Below are positions 41,121 through 49,765 of a stretch of 53,840 nucleotides of DNA, one piece after another. The stretch spans positions 1-53,840 of the forward strand of contig CAMLRO010000002.1 in the NCBI GenBank assembly GCA_946482425.1, in the 5' to 3' direction. The notes under the pieces were generated by a model. That model was not told the origin of the DNA. It did no database searches and saw only the letters and a program-made list of their open reading frames with translations. Position 1 is the first letter of the stretch; each line of letters begins with the position of its first letter. The stretch is from an uncultured Lactobacillus sp. (GTDB lineage: Bacteria > Bacillota > Bacilli > Lactobacillales > Lactobacillaceae). Both the position numbers and the translations under genes were made by a program.

Positions 41121-41158
41121 AAAAATTCCTAACAGATTTGTTGTTAGGAATTTTTTTA
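41121..41158. terminator. Bidirectional terminator between GH16 and RpiR genes
   Basis: AAAAATTCCTAACA and TGTTAGGAATTTTT arms, A run on one side and T run on the other. Confidence 0.85.
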
Positions 41159-41163
41159 TTTTG

Positions 41164-41877
41164 TTATAAATACTGGTTAACAATATTTTCAATTAAGTTA
41201 ATAGTATTGCCGTAAAAATAGTTGAGGTTGGTATTTTCAGGATCAGGCACGCCGCTGCCACTGTCTACGACAAAGGCAAGGTCGCCAATGTTGGCATAAG
41301 TGCTGTGCGGCGTAGCAGTGATGGTAATGATATTGCCCCCATCTTTTTTACAACCTGCAATTTTGATTAAACCATTTTTATTTTCTCCTGATTGCGAGAA
41401 TGTAATCAAAGTGTGGGGCAATTGGTCAGACGCAATTGAAATTTCAACGCCATCAAGATCGACACCATAAATTCTTTTGAGTAAGAGCTTGCGGTAAGTG
41501 TAATTAACCAGAATTTTGCAAAAGCCCTCACCAAATAAATAGGTTCTTTTTTCCAACTTGATTTTCTGAAAAAAGTCGGCAACTACTTCAGTACCTACAT
41601 TACAGTGGACATACGGCAGGTTGCCATAAGTTTTTAACGGCTGATTTTTATACCGAGAAGAAAGAAAAAAGATAAATTCTTTAAAATTGGTAAAACCTGC
41701 CCGCTTGACCAATCTGCTGATTGAAGCAGTAGAAAGATAGTTTTTCTTAGCTATAAAGCGAATATCTAAATTGTCGTTTGCGGTAATTGAGTCAATAATC
41801 GATTCAATCACTTTAATATCTTGGGGACGCAAATGATTATTAGGGAATAACCGGTCAATTTGGAAGATTTTGGTCAT
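41164..41877 (-). CDS. RpiR/MurR-family regulator of the adjacent PTS operon, 237 aa
   Basis: An N-terminal helix-turn-helix of the RpiR type (DIRFIAKKNYLSTASISRLVKRAGFTNFKEFIF, about 38-70) is followed by a SIS sugar-phosphate-binding domain (about 105-237) with TFSQSGENKNGLIKIAGCKKDGGNIITIT. The gene is divergent from the deacetylase-EIICB-GH4 operon, so it should be its local regulator, sensing the phosphorylated disaccharide or its product. AGGGTGA precedes the start. RpiR regulators commonly control such phospho-glycosidase operons. Confidence 0.9.
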   Translation of the reverse strand: MTKIFQIDRLFPNNHLRPQDIKVIESIIDSITANDNLDIRFIAKKNYLSTASISRLVKRAGFTNFKEFIFFLSSRYKNQPLKTYGNLPYVHCNVGTEVVADFFQKIKLEKRTYLFGEGFCKILVNYTYRKLLLKRIYGVDLDGVEISIASDQLPHTLITFSQSGENKNGLIKIAGCKKDGGNIITITATPHSTYANIGDLAFVVDSGSGVPDPENTNLNYFYGNTINLIENIVNQYL

Positions 41878-41913
41878 TTATTATATCACCCTGAAAATAT
41901 TTTCCTTTTTTGA

Positions 41914-41939
41914 AAATCACGTCATAATTCGAGTGATTT
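41914..41939. promoter_or_regulatory. Inverted-repeat operator candidate for the RpiR regulator
   Basis: AAATCAC (41914-41920) and GTGATTT (41933-41939) are perfect inverted arms 12 bases apart in the divergent region. A TATACT -10 lies at 41959-41964, so a protein bound here would overlap the -35 region of the ChbG operon. Confidence 0.6.
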
Positions 41940-41981
41940 ATTGTTATTACACTTTCATTATACTATATTAACTTTGTTGAA

Positions 41982-41995
41982 AGAAAGCGTTTTAA
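41982..41995 (+). promoter_or_regulatory. Weak cre-like site upstream of the deacetylase operon
   Basis: AGAAAGCGTTTTAA matches the core GAAANCGNTTT of cre with two mismatches at the ends. It lies just before the ribosome site. Confidence 0.4.
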
Positions 41996-42017
41996 ATAAT
42001 TTGAAAGGTGTGTGTGC

Positions 42018-42803
42018 ATGAAGCAAGTTGTTATTAATGCCGATGATTTTGGCTATTCACTGGCCGTAAATCGAGGAGTTATTAAAGCGTATAAAGATGG
42101 GATGGTTTCTTCTACAACACTCATGGCAAATATGCCAGGGTGTATAGAAGCAATCAAGTTAGCAAATGAAAACAAGGACTTAGGAGTTGGCTGTCACCTT
42201 AACATCACAACGGGTAAACCCATGACGGATGCCAAAACACTGGTTGATGAGAATGGCGAATTTTACCATTTGGCCGGCTATAAAGAGCATCGTAGTGAAA
42301 TGGATTCCGAAGAAATTTACCATGAGTGGTGTGCGCAAGTAGATTTCTTGTTAAGTAAGGGAGTAAAGCTAACTCATTTAGATAGTCACCACCATGTTCA
42401 TTCTTTTTCTGAGAACTTGACTCTTACCCAGCGCATTTCTGATAAGTATCAGTTACCGGTTAGAAATTGTTACGGTATTGAAGAACAAGTTAAATTGTCT
42501 TATCAAAGAGGAATTGTTGGTTTTGATGATCTGATGAATTACGCGCATATTCGCAGTTTGGATAAATCTTATCATGCGGATCAAGAACAATGTTTAACAG
42601 AAATACAAGCTGTTCTTGACCGTCTGCAGGATAACCAAATAACTGAGTTTATGGTCCACCCTGCATTTGTAGATGAAACACTTTACTTCAATTCTTCATT
42701 TAATGTGCCGCGAATCAAAGAAGTAACAATTCTCTGTGATTCGGCTTTTAAAAAGAAGTTGCAGGAAAATCAAGTAGAAGTAATTCCTTATCCCAAATCT
42801 TAA
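42018..42803 (+). CDS. ChbG/YdjC-family carbohydrate deacetylase, 261 aa
   Basis: This metal-dependent deacetylase removes an acetyl group from N-acetylated oligosaccharides such as chitobiose-6-P. Metal-site motifs are NADDFGYS (Asp9/Asp10, residues 7-14), GCHLN (His60) and LDSHHHVHSF (His124-126), all typical of YdjC/ChbG. AAAGG lies 9 bases before the ATG at 42018; an in-frame GTG at 42012 is too close to that site. It is first in an operon with a PTS EIICB and a GH4 phospho-glycosidase, an arrangement reminiscent of chb operons. Confidence 0.9.
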   Translation: MKQVVINADDFGYSLAVNRGVIKAYKDGMVSSTTLMANMPGCIEAIKLANENKDLGVGCHLNITTGKPMTDAKTLVDENGEFYHLAGYKEHRSEMDSEEIYHEWCAQVDFLLSKGVKLTHLDSHHHVHSFSENLTLTQRISDKYQLPVRNCYGIEEQVKLSYQRGIVGFDDLMNYAHIRSLDKSYHADQEQCLTEIQAVLDRLQDNQITEFMVHPAFVDETLYFNSSFNVPRIKEVTILCDSAFKKKLQENQVEVIPYPKS

Positions 42804-42833
42804 ATAAAAAATGTAATGTAAGGAGGCAAAATT

Positions 42834-44462
42834 ATGAAGGGCAAGTTTATGAAGTCCGCGAATGTTTTTTCACGGGCAATAATTCAACCCGTTATGTTTA
42901 TGGCCGTAACTGGTATTATCTTATCAGTCTGTGCCATTTTGAAGCTAGACTTAATGCCGACCATTTTGAAAGATACTGGTAATTTTATTTACAATATCCT
43001 ATCAAGCGGTATGATCGGGCAATTAAGTTGTATTTTCTGTGTAGGTATAGCTACAGCTTTGGCTAAACCTAAATATAAAACTGATGCCGCAATTTTAGGT
43101 ATCGTTACTTATTTAATCTTTTTGTTCGCCAACAATTCATGGCTGCAATTAACCCACCGTTTGGCTAAGCCAAATTCTCAGGGACTCTTTGGTACTGGGC
43201 AAAACATGGTTTTCGGTATCCAAGTCACTGATATGGGAGTTTTCCTCGGAATTATTTTAGGAATCCTAGTGGGCTGGATGGTAAATAAATGGGGGAATAT
43301 TAAGCTCCATAAATATTTATCACCATATGCAGGAACAAAATCCGTTTATATTATTTTAGTATTTGTAACTATTCTGTTTGCAATTGCTATTACTTATGTT
43401 TGGCCTGCAGTTAACTGGGTTATTGAAAATATTGTTAAGGTAATGTCAACTACGGGCTCCATTGGGTTCTTCTTCTATGGCTTTTTAAACCGTATGCTTT
43501 TACCTGTTGGACTGCACCACTTCTTATGGATGCCTTTGTTCTACACTCCTTTAGGTGGTACTGCCAGGATTGCCGGCAAGCTATACACTGGTGCGTTTAA
43601 CATTTGGTTAGCTGAGTTAGGTAACCCAAGTCATATTACTGCAATGCACCAATCTATTGGTTATCTGTCTAATTTTGGTTCAATTTCGTTACCTATCGGT
43701 ATTGCTTTTGCTTTCTGGAAGATGTCAGAACCAAAGAATAGGCAAAAAGTTGCGGCTATTTTAATTCCAACTGTTACTACTGCCTTTTTAGCAGGTGTTA
43801 CTGAGCCTTTGGAATTTATGTTCCTGTTCTTATCACCATTACTATGGCTAGCTCACTCAGTTGTTTACGGAATTAGTCTATTTTTGACAAATATAGTTGG
43901 TATCGATATTCAGTTTGATACCGGTATTAATATGATTATTAATAGTTTTGCCTTTCCGGCAAGGCTAGGACACCAGTATCTCATCCCAATAATGTTTGTC
44001 GTCACCGGTTTACTTGAATACTTTGTCTTCGTCTTTATGATCAAACGCTTCAACATTCCAACTATTGGACGTGCTAACGCTGACGAGACACTCCTTAATG
44101 GTGCAGAAAGTGAGGATGAATCTGTCGAGCAGGCAGAAGAAAAACTTGCTCAAACTGACAGTGCTACAGAATCTGCAGACACTGCAAAATTTGATAATCA
44201 AACTAAAAATATTGTAGCTGGTCTAGGTGGTCCAGAAAACATCGATGAAATGATTAATTGTTATACTCGACTTCGCGTTGACATTAAAGATACAAACAAA
44301 TTAGATATGGATCTGTTAAAACACAAGACAGGTACTAAAGGCGTAATGCAAGATGGTAATAATATCCAAATAGTATTTGGAGTTGATGTAGAAAGTATTC
44401 ATGATAAAGTTGATGAATATCTTGATTATCTGAAAAAACACCCATCAGAAAGTGGAAAGTAA
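42834..44462 (+). CDS. PTS glucose-family EIICB (alpha-glucoside/maltose-type), 542 aa
   Basis: The membrane EIIC domain (about 1-410; GLLHH-like MLLPVGLHHFLW at 221-232 and GVTEPLEF at 321-328 are family signatures) is followed by an acidic linker (about 415-455). The EIIB domain has its phosphocysteine at Cys476 in NCYTRLRV. There is no EIIA, so phosphate must come from an EIIA encoded elsewhere, such as a glucose-type IIA. TAAGGAGG precedes the ATG. The gene lies between the deacetylase and the GH4 enzyme and should import and phosphorylate a disaccharide. Confidence 0.92.
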   Translation: MKGKFMKSANVFSRAIIQPVMFMAVTGIILSVCAILKLDLMPTILKDTGNFIYNILSSGMIGQLSCIFCVGIATALAKPKYKTDAAILGIVTYLIFLFANNSWLQLTHRLAKPNSQGLFGTGQNMVFGIQVTDMGVFLGIILGILVGWMVNKWGNIKLHKYLSPYAGTKSVYIILVFVTILFAIAITYVWPAVNWVIENIVKVMSTTGSIGFFFYGFLNRMLLPVGLHHFLWMPLFYTPLGGTARIAGKLYTGAFNIWLAELGNPSHITAMHQSIGYLSNFGSISLPIGIAFAFWKMSEPKNRQKVAAILIPTVTTAFLAGVTEPLEFMFLFLSPLLWLAHSVVYGISLFLTNIVGIDIQFDTGINMIINSFAFPARLGHQYLIPIMFVVTGLLEYFVFVFMIKRFNIPTIGRANADETLLNGAESEDESVEQAEEKLAQTDSATESADTAKFDNQTKNIVAGLGGPENIDEMINCYTRLRVDIKDTNKLDMDLLKHKTGTKGVMQDGNNIQIVFGVDVESIHDKVDEYLDYLKKHPSESGK

Positions 44463-44480
44463 TTTAGGAGGATTATTGAA

Positions 44481-45806
44481 ATGGCAAATAAATTTGTAAT
44501 CATTGGTGGCGGATCAACCCAATCACCAAGTATCTTGGAGGTTTTACGTCAACGTTCTGCTGACTTAGATATGAACCAGCTAGTTCTTTATGATATTGAT
44601 GAAGAAAGAGTGTCTCTTTTAGGGCAGTACACCAAAATGTATTATAAAGAAACAGGTTCACCGGTTCATGTTTCTTACACGACTAACCTGGAAGAAGCTC
44701 TACAAGATGCAAACTTTTTATTCATGCAAATTCGTCCAGGTCTGAACAAGCAACGGGCTATTGATGAAAAAATTTGTATTCGCAATGGCGTTATTGGTCA
44801 GGAAACTTGTGGACTTGGCGGCTTTTCCTTTGCAATGAGGGTAATACCAGATATTATCGCTATTATTAAGAAGGTTAAGCAAATTTGTCCTGATGCATGG
44901 ATTTTAAATTACACTAATCCAGAAGCAATTTTGTCAGAGGCAATTTACCGAGAATTTCCTGAAGCAAAGGTAATTTGTATCTGTGACATGCCAATTTCAA
45001 TTGAAGGTGCAATTGCACAATACTTCCATAAAGATTTAAAAGATATTACCTTCAAATATTTTGGCATGAACCACTTCGGCTGGTGGACATCAATGATTGA
45101 TGAGAACGGTCAGGACTTATTGCCACAACTGCGTGAGGACGTCCAGTCTGGCAAGATTGATACCCTTGCTCAATGGAATGACGAAACTCTTGATGACCAG
45201 TACTGGATTGATACATACAAGCGCATGATTACCATTTTCAAGCGTTTTCCTGAATATTTCCCTAACTGCTACCTGCAGTATTACCTGATGCCTGATGTAA
45301 TGATGGCTGAATCTGATGTTAACTTCACACGTGGTGACTGGGTAATGCAGGGACGTGAAAAGAGAATCTTCACAGAATGTCGGCGCGTTTTAAAAGCAGG
45401 CACAGCCAAAGGCTCTTCACTTAATTCTGGTGTTCACGGCAACTATATCGTTGATATTGCGAACGCAATTATCCATAACACCCGCGAGCGTTTCACTGTT
45501 AACCAAAAGAACAATGGCGCAATATCTAATTTTGATACAGATGCTGTTGTAGAAGTGCCGGCATACATTGGCAGTATGGGTGCAGAAACCATTAGTATTG
45601 GTAAGATTCCAACTTTCCATAAAGGACTGATGGAACTGCAAAAGGCTTATGAGAAACGGACAGTAGACGCCGCTCTGTCTGGTTCATATCAAGTCGCTTT
45701 GGAAGCAGTTGTTCTTAATAAGACTATTCCAGATTATCACGTTGGTAAAAAGGTTTTGGATGAATTATATGAGGCCAATAAAGAATACTGGCCAGAATTG
45801 CACTAA
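44481..45806 (+). CDS. GH4 6-phospho-alpha-glucosidase-like enzyme, 441 aa
   Basis: This NAD- and metal-dependent family 4 glycosidase shows the Rossmann motif IIGGGSTQSP (7-16), MQIRPG, NYTNPE, CDMP (168-171) and GMNHFGWW (195-202). The CDMP sequence is typical of 6-phospho-alpha-glucosidases (MalH/GlvA), while beta-type enzymes usually have CN.P-like residues here. Cys168 and His198 should bind the metal. It would hydrolyse the phosphodisaccharide delivered by the EIICB encoded just upstream. TAGGAGG precedes the ATG, and a terminator follows. Confidence 0.92.
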   Translation: MANKFVIIGGGSTQSPSILEVLRQRSADLDMNQLVLYDIDEERVSLLGQYTKMYYKETGSPVHVSYTTNLEEALQDANFLFMQIRPGLNKQRAIDEKICIRNGVIGQETCGLGGFSFAMRVIPDIIAIIKKVKQICPDAWILNYTNPEAILSEAIYREFPEAKVICICDMPISIEGAIAQYFHKDLKDITFKYFGMNHFGWWTSMIDENGQDLLPQLREDVQSGKIDTLAQWNDETLDDQYWIDTYKRMITIFKRFPEYFPNCYLQYYLMPDVMMAESDVNFTRGDWVMQGREKRIFTECRRVLKAGTAKGSSLNSGVHGNYIVDIANAIIHNTRERFTVNQKNNGAISNFDTDAVVEVPAYIGSMGAETISIGKIPTFHKGLMELQKAYEKRTVDAALSGSYQVALEAVVLNKTIPDYHVGKKVLDELYEANKEYWPELH

Positions 45807-45833
45807 TGTGTTTGAAATAAAAATCTAATTACT

Positions 45834-45875
45834 AAAAAGATTAGCTTTAACTGTAGTTATCGCTAGTCTTTTTTA
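45834..45875 (+). terminator. Terminator of the deacetylase-EIICB-GH4 operon
   Basis: AAAAAGATTAGC and GCTAGTCTTTTTT arms with a T run, about 25 bases after the GH4 stop. Confidence 0.75.
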
Positions 45876-45900
45876 TGTGAGTAATAATTTTGGGGAACAA

Positions 45901-45935
45901 AGAAAAAGACTAGCTTTGAACTGAAAGCTAATCTT
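45901..45935 (-). terminator. Terminator of the L,D-transpeptidase gene
   Basis: On the minus strand, AAGATTAGCTTTCAG and TTCAAAGCTAGTCTTTTT form a hairpin with a T run. Confidence 0.65.
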
Positions 45936-45968
45936 GCAACGTAATATTTTGACTTTTTTGTCTAAAAT

Positions 45969-47180
45969 TTAGTCGTAAATAATAACTGGCTGGTGCTTAC
46001 TTACATTGCGCCAGACTTGTTTGATTTCTCTAGGCTTAATATTAATGCAGCCATGTGAACCGCCTCTTAAATAAGCTTTTTTACTCCAATCACCGCGCCA
46101 ACCGGCATCGTGAAAACCACAGCCAGTTAAAGTAAATGGCATCCAGTATCTGACTGGTGAAGCATATTTAGAGCCGTCATTATTGCGCCCGCGTAAAACT
46201 GCATGACCTTGTTTATAGTGAATATACCAGACTCCTTGAGGAGTGCGGTTATTTTTATTACCGTCTTTTGTTCCAGTAACTACGTCATTAAGGTGAACGA
46301 CCACCTTGCCTTTACGCACAATCCACATTTCCTGCTTTTTAATTGAAACTACAATATAGTCATTGCCTATGCCATGATTGCTTTTGCCATAGCCTAAACC
46401 ATAAGTGCTGTAGCCAAGACCATAAATATAGTTCTTGCCATCCAGATTTTTAGTTCCGTTCAAAAATGCTTGTTCTACGGCTGTTTGGGCTCTTTTGACA
46501 TGTACACCCCAACCATAGCTTTGATTTTTAACAGTAATTTTCTTTCTTGCTATTTTATTACCTTTTGGCACCGCAAACTTATAACTCTGGTGAATTGTTG
46601 ACACTTCTTGATCAATTTTATTCAGTTCCGCCGTTAAATTTTCGGAATTAAGAAAACTGTACCTGCCTTTTTTATAAATTGCCTGGTTAATTAACTTTTG
46701 TGCTTTGAGCTGATAATCTTTGCCGGCAACATGATAATTAACTACAGCATGACTGACTGCATGCATCTTTTTGTTTGCGGCATCCAAATCAGTATTGCGG
46801 TATTCATAAACTTGTTTGTCAGGCATGGTTGTATGTTGCTTTTTAAAATAATTTGCAACTTCCTGCTTTTTGATAGTGTCAATATTGGGATCGCGTTCGA
46901 TCGCAACTTTGCCGTTTTCCAAAGAAACGATATTATTGGCTTTCCGATTAATCTTGGCAGTTGCTTTAGTAATTGTTAAGTTTCCAACTTCGACGCCATA
47001 AATATTAACATTAGGGTTAAAATGATTTGTAGCAAATGCTTTAGCCTGCTTTTGCGATTCAACGTGATTATTATATAGAACCACGCCAAATATAACTGCT
47101 AAAATCAGAACTATTCCGATAATAATCAGAAACATATTATTGCGGTTATTGTATTTTTTTAAATTTCTTTTTGATTGCAT
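45969..47180 (-). CDS. L,D-transpeptidase (YkuD domain) membrane-anchored protein, 403 aa
   Basis: A cytoplasmic basic start and one N-terminal membrane anchor (about residues 16-37) are followed by an extracellular region with a peptidoglycan-binding PG4-like part (about 60-230). The YkuD catalytic domain comes last, with RTPQGVWYIHYKQG, TGCGFHDAGW and SHGCIN (His376, Cys378). It should form 3-3 cross-links or attach proteins to peptidoglycan using a cysteine thioester. I start at ATG 47180, with GGTGG upstream; an earlier in-frame ATG at 47234 would add a polar leader without a site. It is divergent from the GalT-like gene. Confidence 0.9.
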   Translation of the reverse strand: MQSKRNLKKYNNRNNMFLIIIGIVLILAVIFGVVLYNNHVESQKQAKAFATNHFNPNVNIYGVEVGNLTITKATAKINRKANNIVSLENGKVAIERDPNIDTIKKQEVANYFKKQHTTMPDKQVYEYRNTDLDAANKKMHAVSHAVVNYHVAGKDYQLKAQKLINQAIYKKGRYSFLNSENLTAELNKIDQEVSTIHQSYKFAVPKGNKIARKKITVKNQSYGWGVHVKRAQTAVEQAFLNGTKNLDGKNYIYGLGYSTYGLGYGKSNHGIGNDYIVVSIKKQEMWIVRKGKVVVHLNDVVTGTKDGNKNNRTPQGVWYIHYKQGHAVLRGRNNDGSKYASPVRYWMPFTLTGCGFHDAGWRGDWSKKAYLRGGSHGCINIKPREIKQVWRNVSKHQPVIIYD

Positions 47181-47292
47181 AGTTCTACCACCGTTGGAAT
47201 TTTTTAAAAAATAATTGCGGTTACAGTTTACCATCTATTGCGGCTCTAGTAAAATGCAAGCTTTAAGAAAAATTTTTAGGAGGGATTGCCAA

Positions 47293-48090
47293 ATGGAAAA
47301 CGACCCATTAGTATTTGATGTTAACATAGCTAAAGATAAACCTAATTCTTACCGTAAAGTTAAAAATAATTCCGGCTGTCCCTTTTGCGATCCCGCAGGG
47401 CTCACTCATATTTTTAGGCGTGAGGGTGGCATGATTTGGCTGCTTAACAAGTATTCCACACTCCATGACACTTTCCAAACGGTTCTGATTGAATCTAGCA
47501 AACATCAAGGTGACATTACTTCTTATTCAGTGGACTATAATCGGGCTTTAATGCGTTTTTCGCTATCTTGCTTTAACCAAGTGAACAATTCTGGCAAATT
47601 TAGGTCTGTTTTATGGTACAAAAATTATGGTCCGCATTCTGGCGGGTCTCTAGAACATCCCCACATGCAGATAGTAGGATTAAAAAAGCTGGACGGCTAC
47701 CAATTTATTGGACCCAGTGCTTTTGCCGGCATCACTTTATATCAACATAATGGTTTAGAAGTTAACGTTTGTACTCATCCCGTTCAAGGCTACATCGAAC
47801 TCGATTTTAACCTGCTTGAAGAAAGCAGCATCGATGAGTGGTCTGACTGGATTCAGAGTGGGGCAAAATACATGCTGCAAGTTTTGTCAAATGGCAGGTG
47901 CGATTCTTATAATCTGTTTTTCTATCCGCGCAGCGATCGGGGCATTTGTGCGAAACTAATTTCGCGTTTTATTGTGTCACCGTATTTTGTCGGTTATAAA
48001 TTATCGCAGGTAGACAATAGAGAAAAGTTAATTATAGAAGCAAATAAGTTCAAAAACTTTTTTGCCTCCGGCTCGATTGTTCAAGCATAA
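47293..48090 (+). CDS. GalT/HIT-like protein (DUF4931 type), 265 aa
   Basis: The histidine-triad/GalT-fold protein has a zinc-type CPFC (Cys29 and Cys32) and the nucleotidyl-transfer motif EHPHMQIVG (121-129; His122, His124, Gln126). This matches DUF4931 proteins related to galactose-1-phosphate uridylyltransferase. A nucleotidyl transfer to a sugar phosphate is suggested, but no adjacent Leloir genes support it. AGGAGGG lies before the ATG at 47293, so an in-frame extension further upstream (to 47215) is not used. Confidence 0.85.
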   Translation: MENDPLVFDVNIAKDKPNSYRKVKNNSGCPFCDPAGLTHIFRREGGMIWLLNKYSTLHDTFQTVLIESSKHQGDITSYSVDYNRALMRFSLSCFNQVNNSGKFRSVLWYKNYGPHSGGSLEHPHMQIVGLKKLDGYQFIGPSAFAGITLYQHNGLEVNVCTHPVQGYIELDFNLLEESSIDEWSDWIQSGAKYMLQVLSNGRCDSYNLFFYPRSDRGICAKLISRFIVSPYFVGYKLSQVDNREKLIIEANKFKNFFASGSIVQA

Positions 48091-48213
48091 TTAATAGCAG
48101 ACACTAATTAAAAGCATTTAAGTATTTTTAAAATTCACTAATAGCGACGCTAATATTTGCGGCAAATAACTGTAAGCAATATAATAGCAAGGTGTTTTTT
48201 AAGGAGGACTTAG

Positions 48214-48828
48214 ATGCGTAGAAAAGAAACTAAGAACCTGGCTATTACAGCCATATTTGTCGCAATCTTTTTATTGCAAACTTTCATCCCTAATATCGGT
48301 TATATTCGAATATTGCCAACACTTCCTGCTATCACAACTGTTCCCTTGACTGTTGCCGTCTATTCTTTAATTATGGGACCAATAGCTGGGACTTTCTTTG
48401 GTATTTTCTGGGGTATTGCCCGTTTGGTGCAGGCTTATACCCAGCCGGGAGATATTGTGAGTTTAATGCTCTTTCAGAATTTTGTTATCGCCGTGATTCC
48501 AAGTGTCTTAGCGGGACTATTCCCCGGACTAATTGGCAAATTAACCGTTAAAAAGAAAAACCGTTTTAAAGAAGTAAGTTATACCGCCGCTGGTGCTATT
48601 ACTTCTTTGACCAACACCATTTTTGTAATTTTGTTAACCAGCCTTATTTTTATGGGTAATCCCGCTCAGCTCATGGGGCACTTAGGCAATTTTAGCCACG
48701 GCACGCCCTTAATTAAAGCTTTAATAATTGCTTTAGGCATGAATGGCCTGGTTGAAGCGGTGTTTACTGCGGTGGTGACACCAATTATTGTTACTCCGCT
48801 CAATAAGGTTTTAGCTCGACTAGGGTAA
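48214..48828 (+). CDS. ECF transporter S component, possibly pantothenate (PanT-like), 204 aa
   Basis: This small integral membrane protein of five to six helices is the substrate-binding subunit of an energy-coupling-factor transporter; the shared EcfA/A'/T module must be encoded elsewhere. The N-terminal ITAIFVAIFLLQTFIPNIGYIRI, GPIAGTFFGIFWGIARLVQAYTQPGD and GHGTPLIKALIIALGMNGLVEA-type segments resemble PanT-like S components, but the vitamin is not fixed by sequence. AAGGAGG precedes the ATG. The 120-base leader shows no recognisable riboswitch. A terminator follows. Confidence 0.85.
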   Translation: MRRKETKNLAITAIFVAIFLLQTFIPNIGYIRILPTLPAITTVPLTVAVYSLIMGPIAGTFFGIFWGIARLVQAYTQPGDIVSLMLFQNFVIAVIPSVLAGLFPGLIGKLTVKKKNRFKEVSYTAAGAITSLTNTIFVILLTSLIFMGNPAQLMGHLGNFSHGTPLIKALIIALGMNGLVEAVFTAVVTPIIVTPLNKVLARLG

Positions 48829-48895
48829 ACCCAGTAAATTTTTAAACAAAATTTAATATTTCTTGTTTACCAGTAGCATCAAGGAAAAAAGCTGC

Positions 48896-48932
48896 TATAA
48901 GTCTTTCAATTTTTGAAAGGCTTATTTTTTTA
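48896..48932 (+). terminator. Terminator between ECF S-component and ABC genes
   Basis: ATAAGTCTTTCA and TGAAAGGCTTAT arms with a TTTTTTT run. Confidence 0.88.
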
Positions 48933-48961
48933 TTGACAATGTTAAGTGGTTAAATTAGTGT
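48933..48961 (+). promoter_or_regulatory. Promoter of the ABC transporter operon
   Basis: TTGACA (48933-48938) is a perfect -35; the -10 at 17-base spacing is a weak TAGTGT. A strong -35 with a poor -10 suggests regulation by an activator or repressor. Confidence 0.4.
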
Positions 48962-49004
48962 ATTAGATAAATAGTACACAAGTATTACAAAGAGGATTAT
49001 ACAA

Positions 49005-49754
49005 ATGACTGAAATTTTACGAGTAGATCAAGTCACTAAGACGTACGGCAAGCGGGGCGAAAAGCAGTATCAGGCTCTCAAAGGAATTAATTTTGCGGTC
49101 AATTCAGGCGAATTTGTAGCAATTATGGGTGCTTCTGGTTCTGGTAAAACTACGTTGCTCAATATCTTGTCGACTTTAGATAAACCAACAACAGGCAATG
49201 TTTTTATTAATCACGAAGATAACAACACGCTAAATGCTAATCAGCTGGCTGATTTTAGGAGTCAGCAAATTGGCTTTATTTTTCAAGACTTCAATCTCTT
49301 GGAAAATTTAACTAATCGCGAAAACATTGCTTTACCTTTAAGCTTACAGGGTATTTCTCCCAGAAAAATTGATCCGCTGGTTGACAAAATTGCGACTAGG
49401 CTGGGAATTAAAGAGATATTGCCTAAATATCCTGCTGAAGTATCTGGTGGGCAAAAGCAGAGAGTGGCAGCTGCTAGGGCGTTGGTGCATGAACCGGCAA
49501 TTTTGCTTGCGGACGAGCCAACTGGCGCCTTGGATTCAAAGAGCGCCCGCGAGTTGCTTTATACTATGGCTGATTTAAACCAAAACGATGGTATTACCAC
49601 TCTGATGGTTACGCACGATCCGTTTGCTGCCAGCTTTGCCAGTCGCATTTTATTTATTAAAGACGGCCAAATTGGTGAACAAATGTTGAAAAACGGGCAG
49701 TCGAGGCAGGAATTTTATCATCTGTTAATTGATCACTTAGATACTGATGAATAA
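49005..49754 (+). CDS. BceA-type ABC transporter ATPase, 249 aa
   Basis: Walker A GASGSGKTT (about 45-53), Q-loop QIGFIFQDFNLL, signature VSGGQKQRVAAARAL (about 146-160), Walker B ILLADEPTGALDS (about 165-177) and the H-loop MVTHD mark an intact MacB/BceA-type ATPase. The family pairs with FtsX-like permeases for antimicrobial-peptide or lipid handling. Two permease genes follow at once, the first 12 bases after the stop. There is no histidine kinase or response regulator next to them, unlike classic BceRSAB loci. Confidence 0.92.
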   Translation: MTEILRVDQVTKTYGKRGEKQYQALKGINFAVNSGEFVAIMGASGSGKTTLLNILSTLDKPTTGNVFINHEDNNTLNANQLADFRSQQIGFIFQDFNLLENLTNRENIALPLSLQGISPRKIDPLVDKIATRLGIKEILPKYPAEVSGGQKQRVAAARALVHEPAILLADEPTGALDSKSARELLYTMADLNQNDGITTLMVTHDPFAASFASRILFIKDGQIGEQMLKNGQSRQEFYHLLIDHLDTDE

Positions 49755-49765
49755 GGAGAACAAAA

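Noticed and set aside
48091..48213. Vitamin riboswitch upstream of the ECF S component
   Set aside because: The leader is only about 120 bases and shows no conserved riboswitch core (no THF, cobalamin, TPP or preQ1 motif) and no terminator hairpin before the gene.
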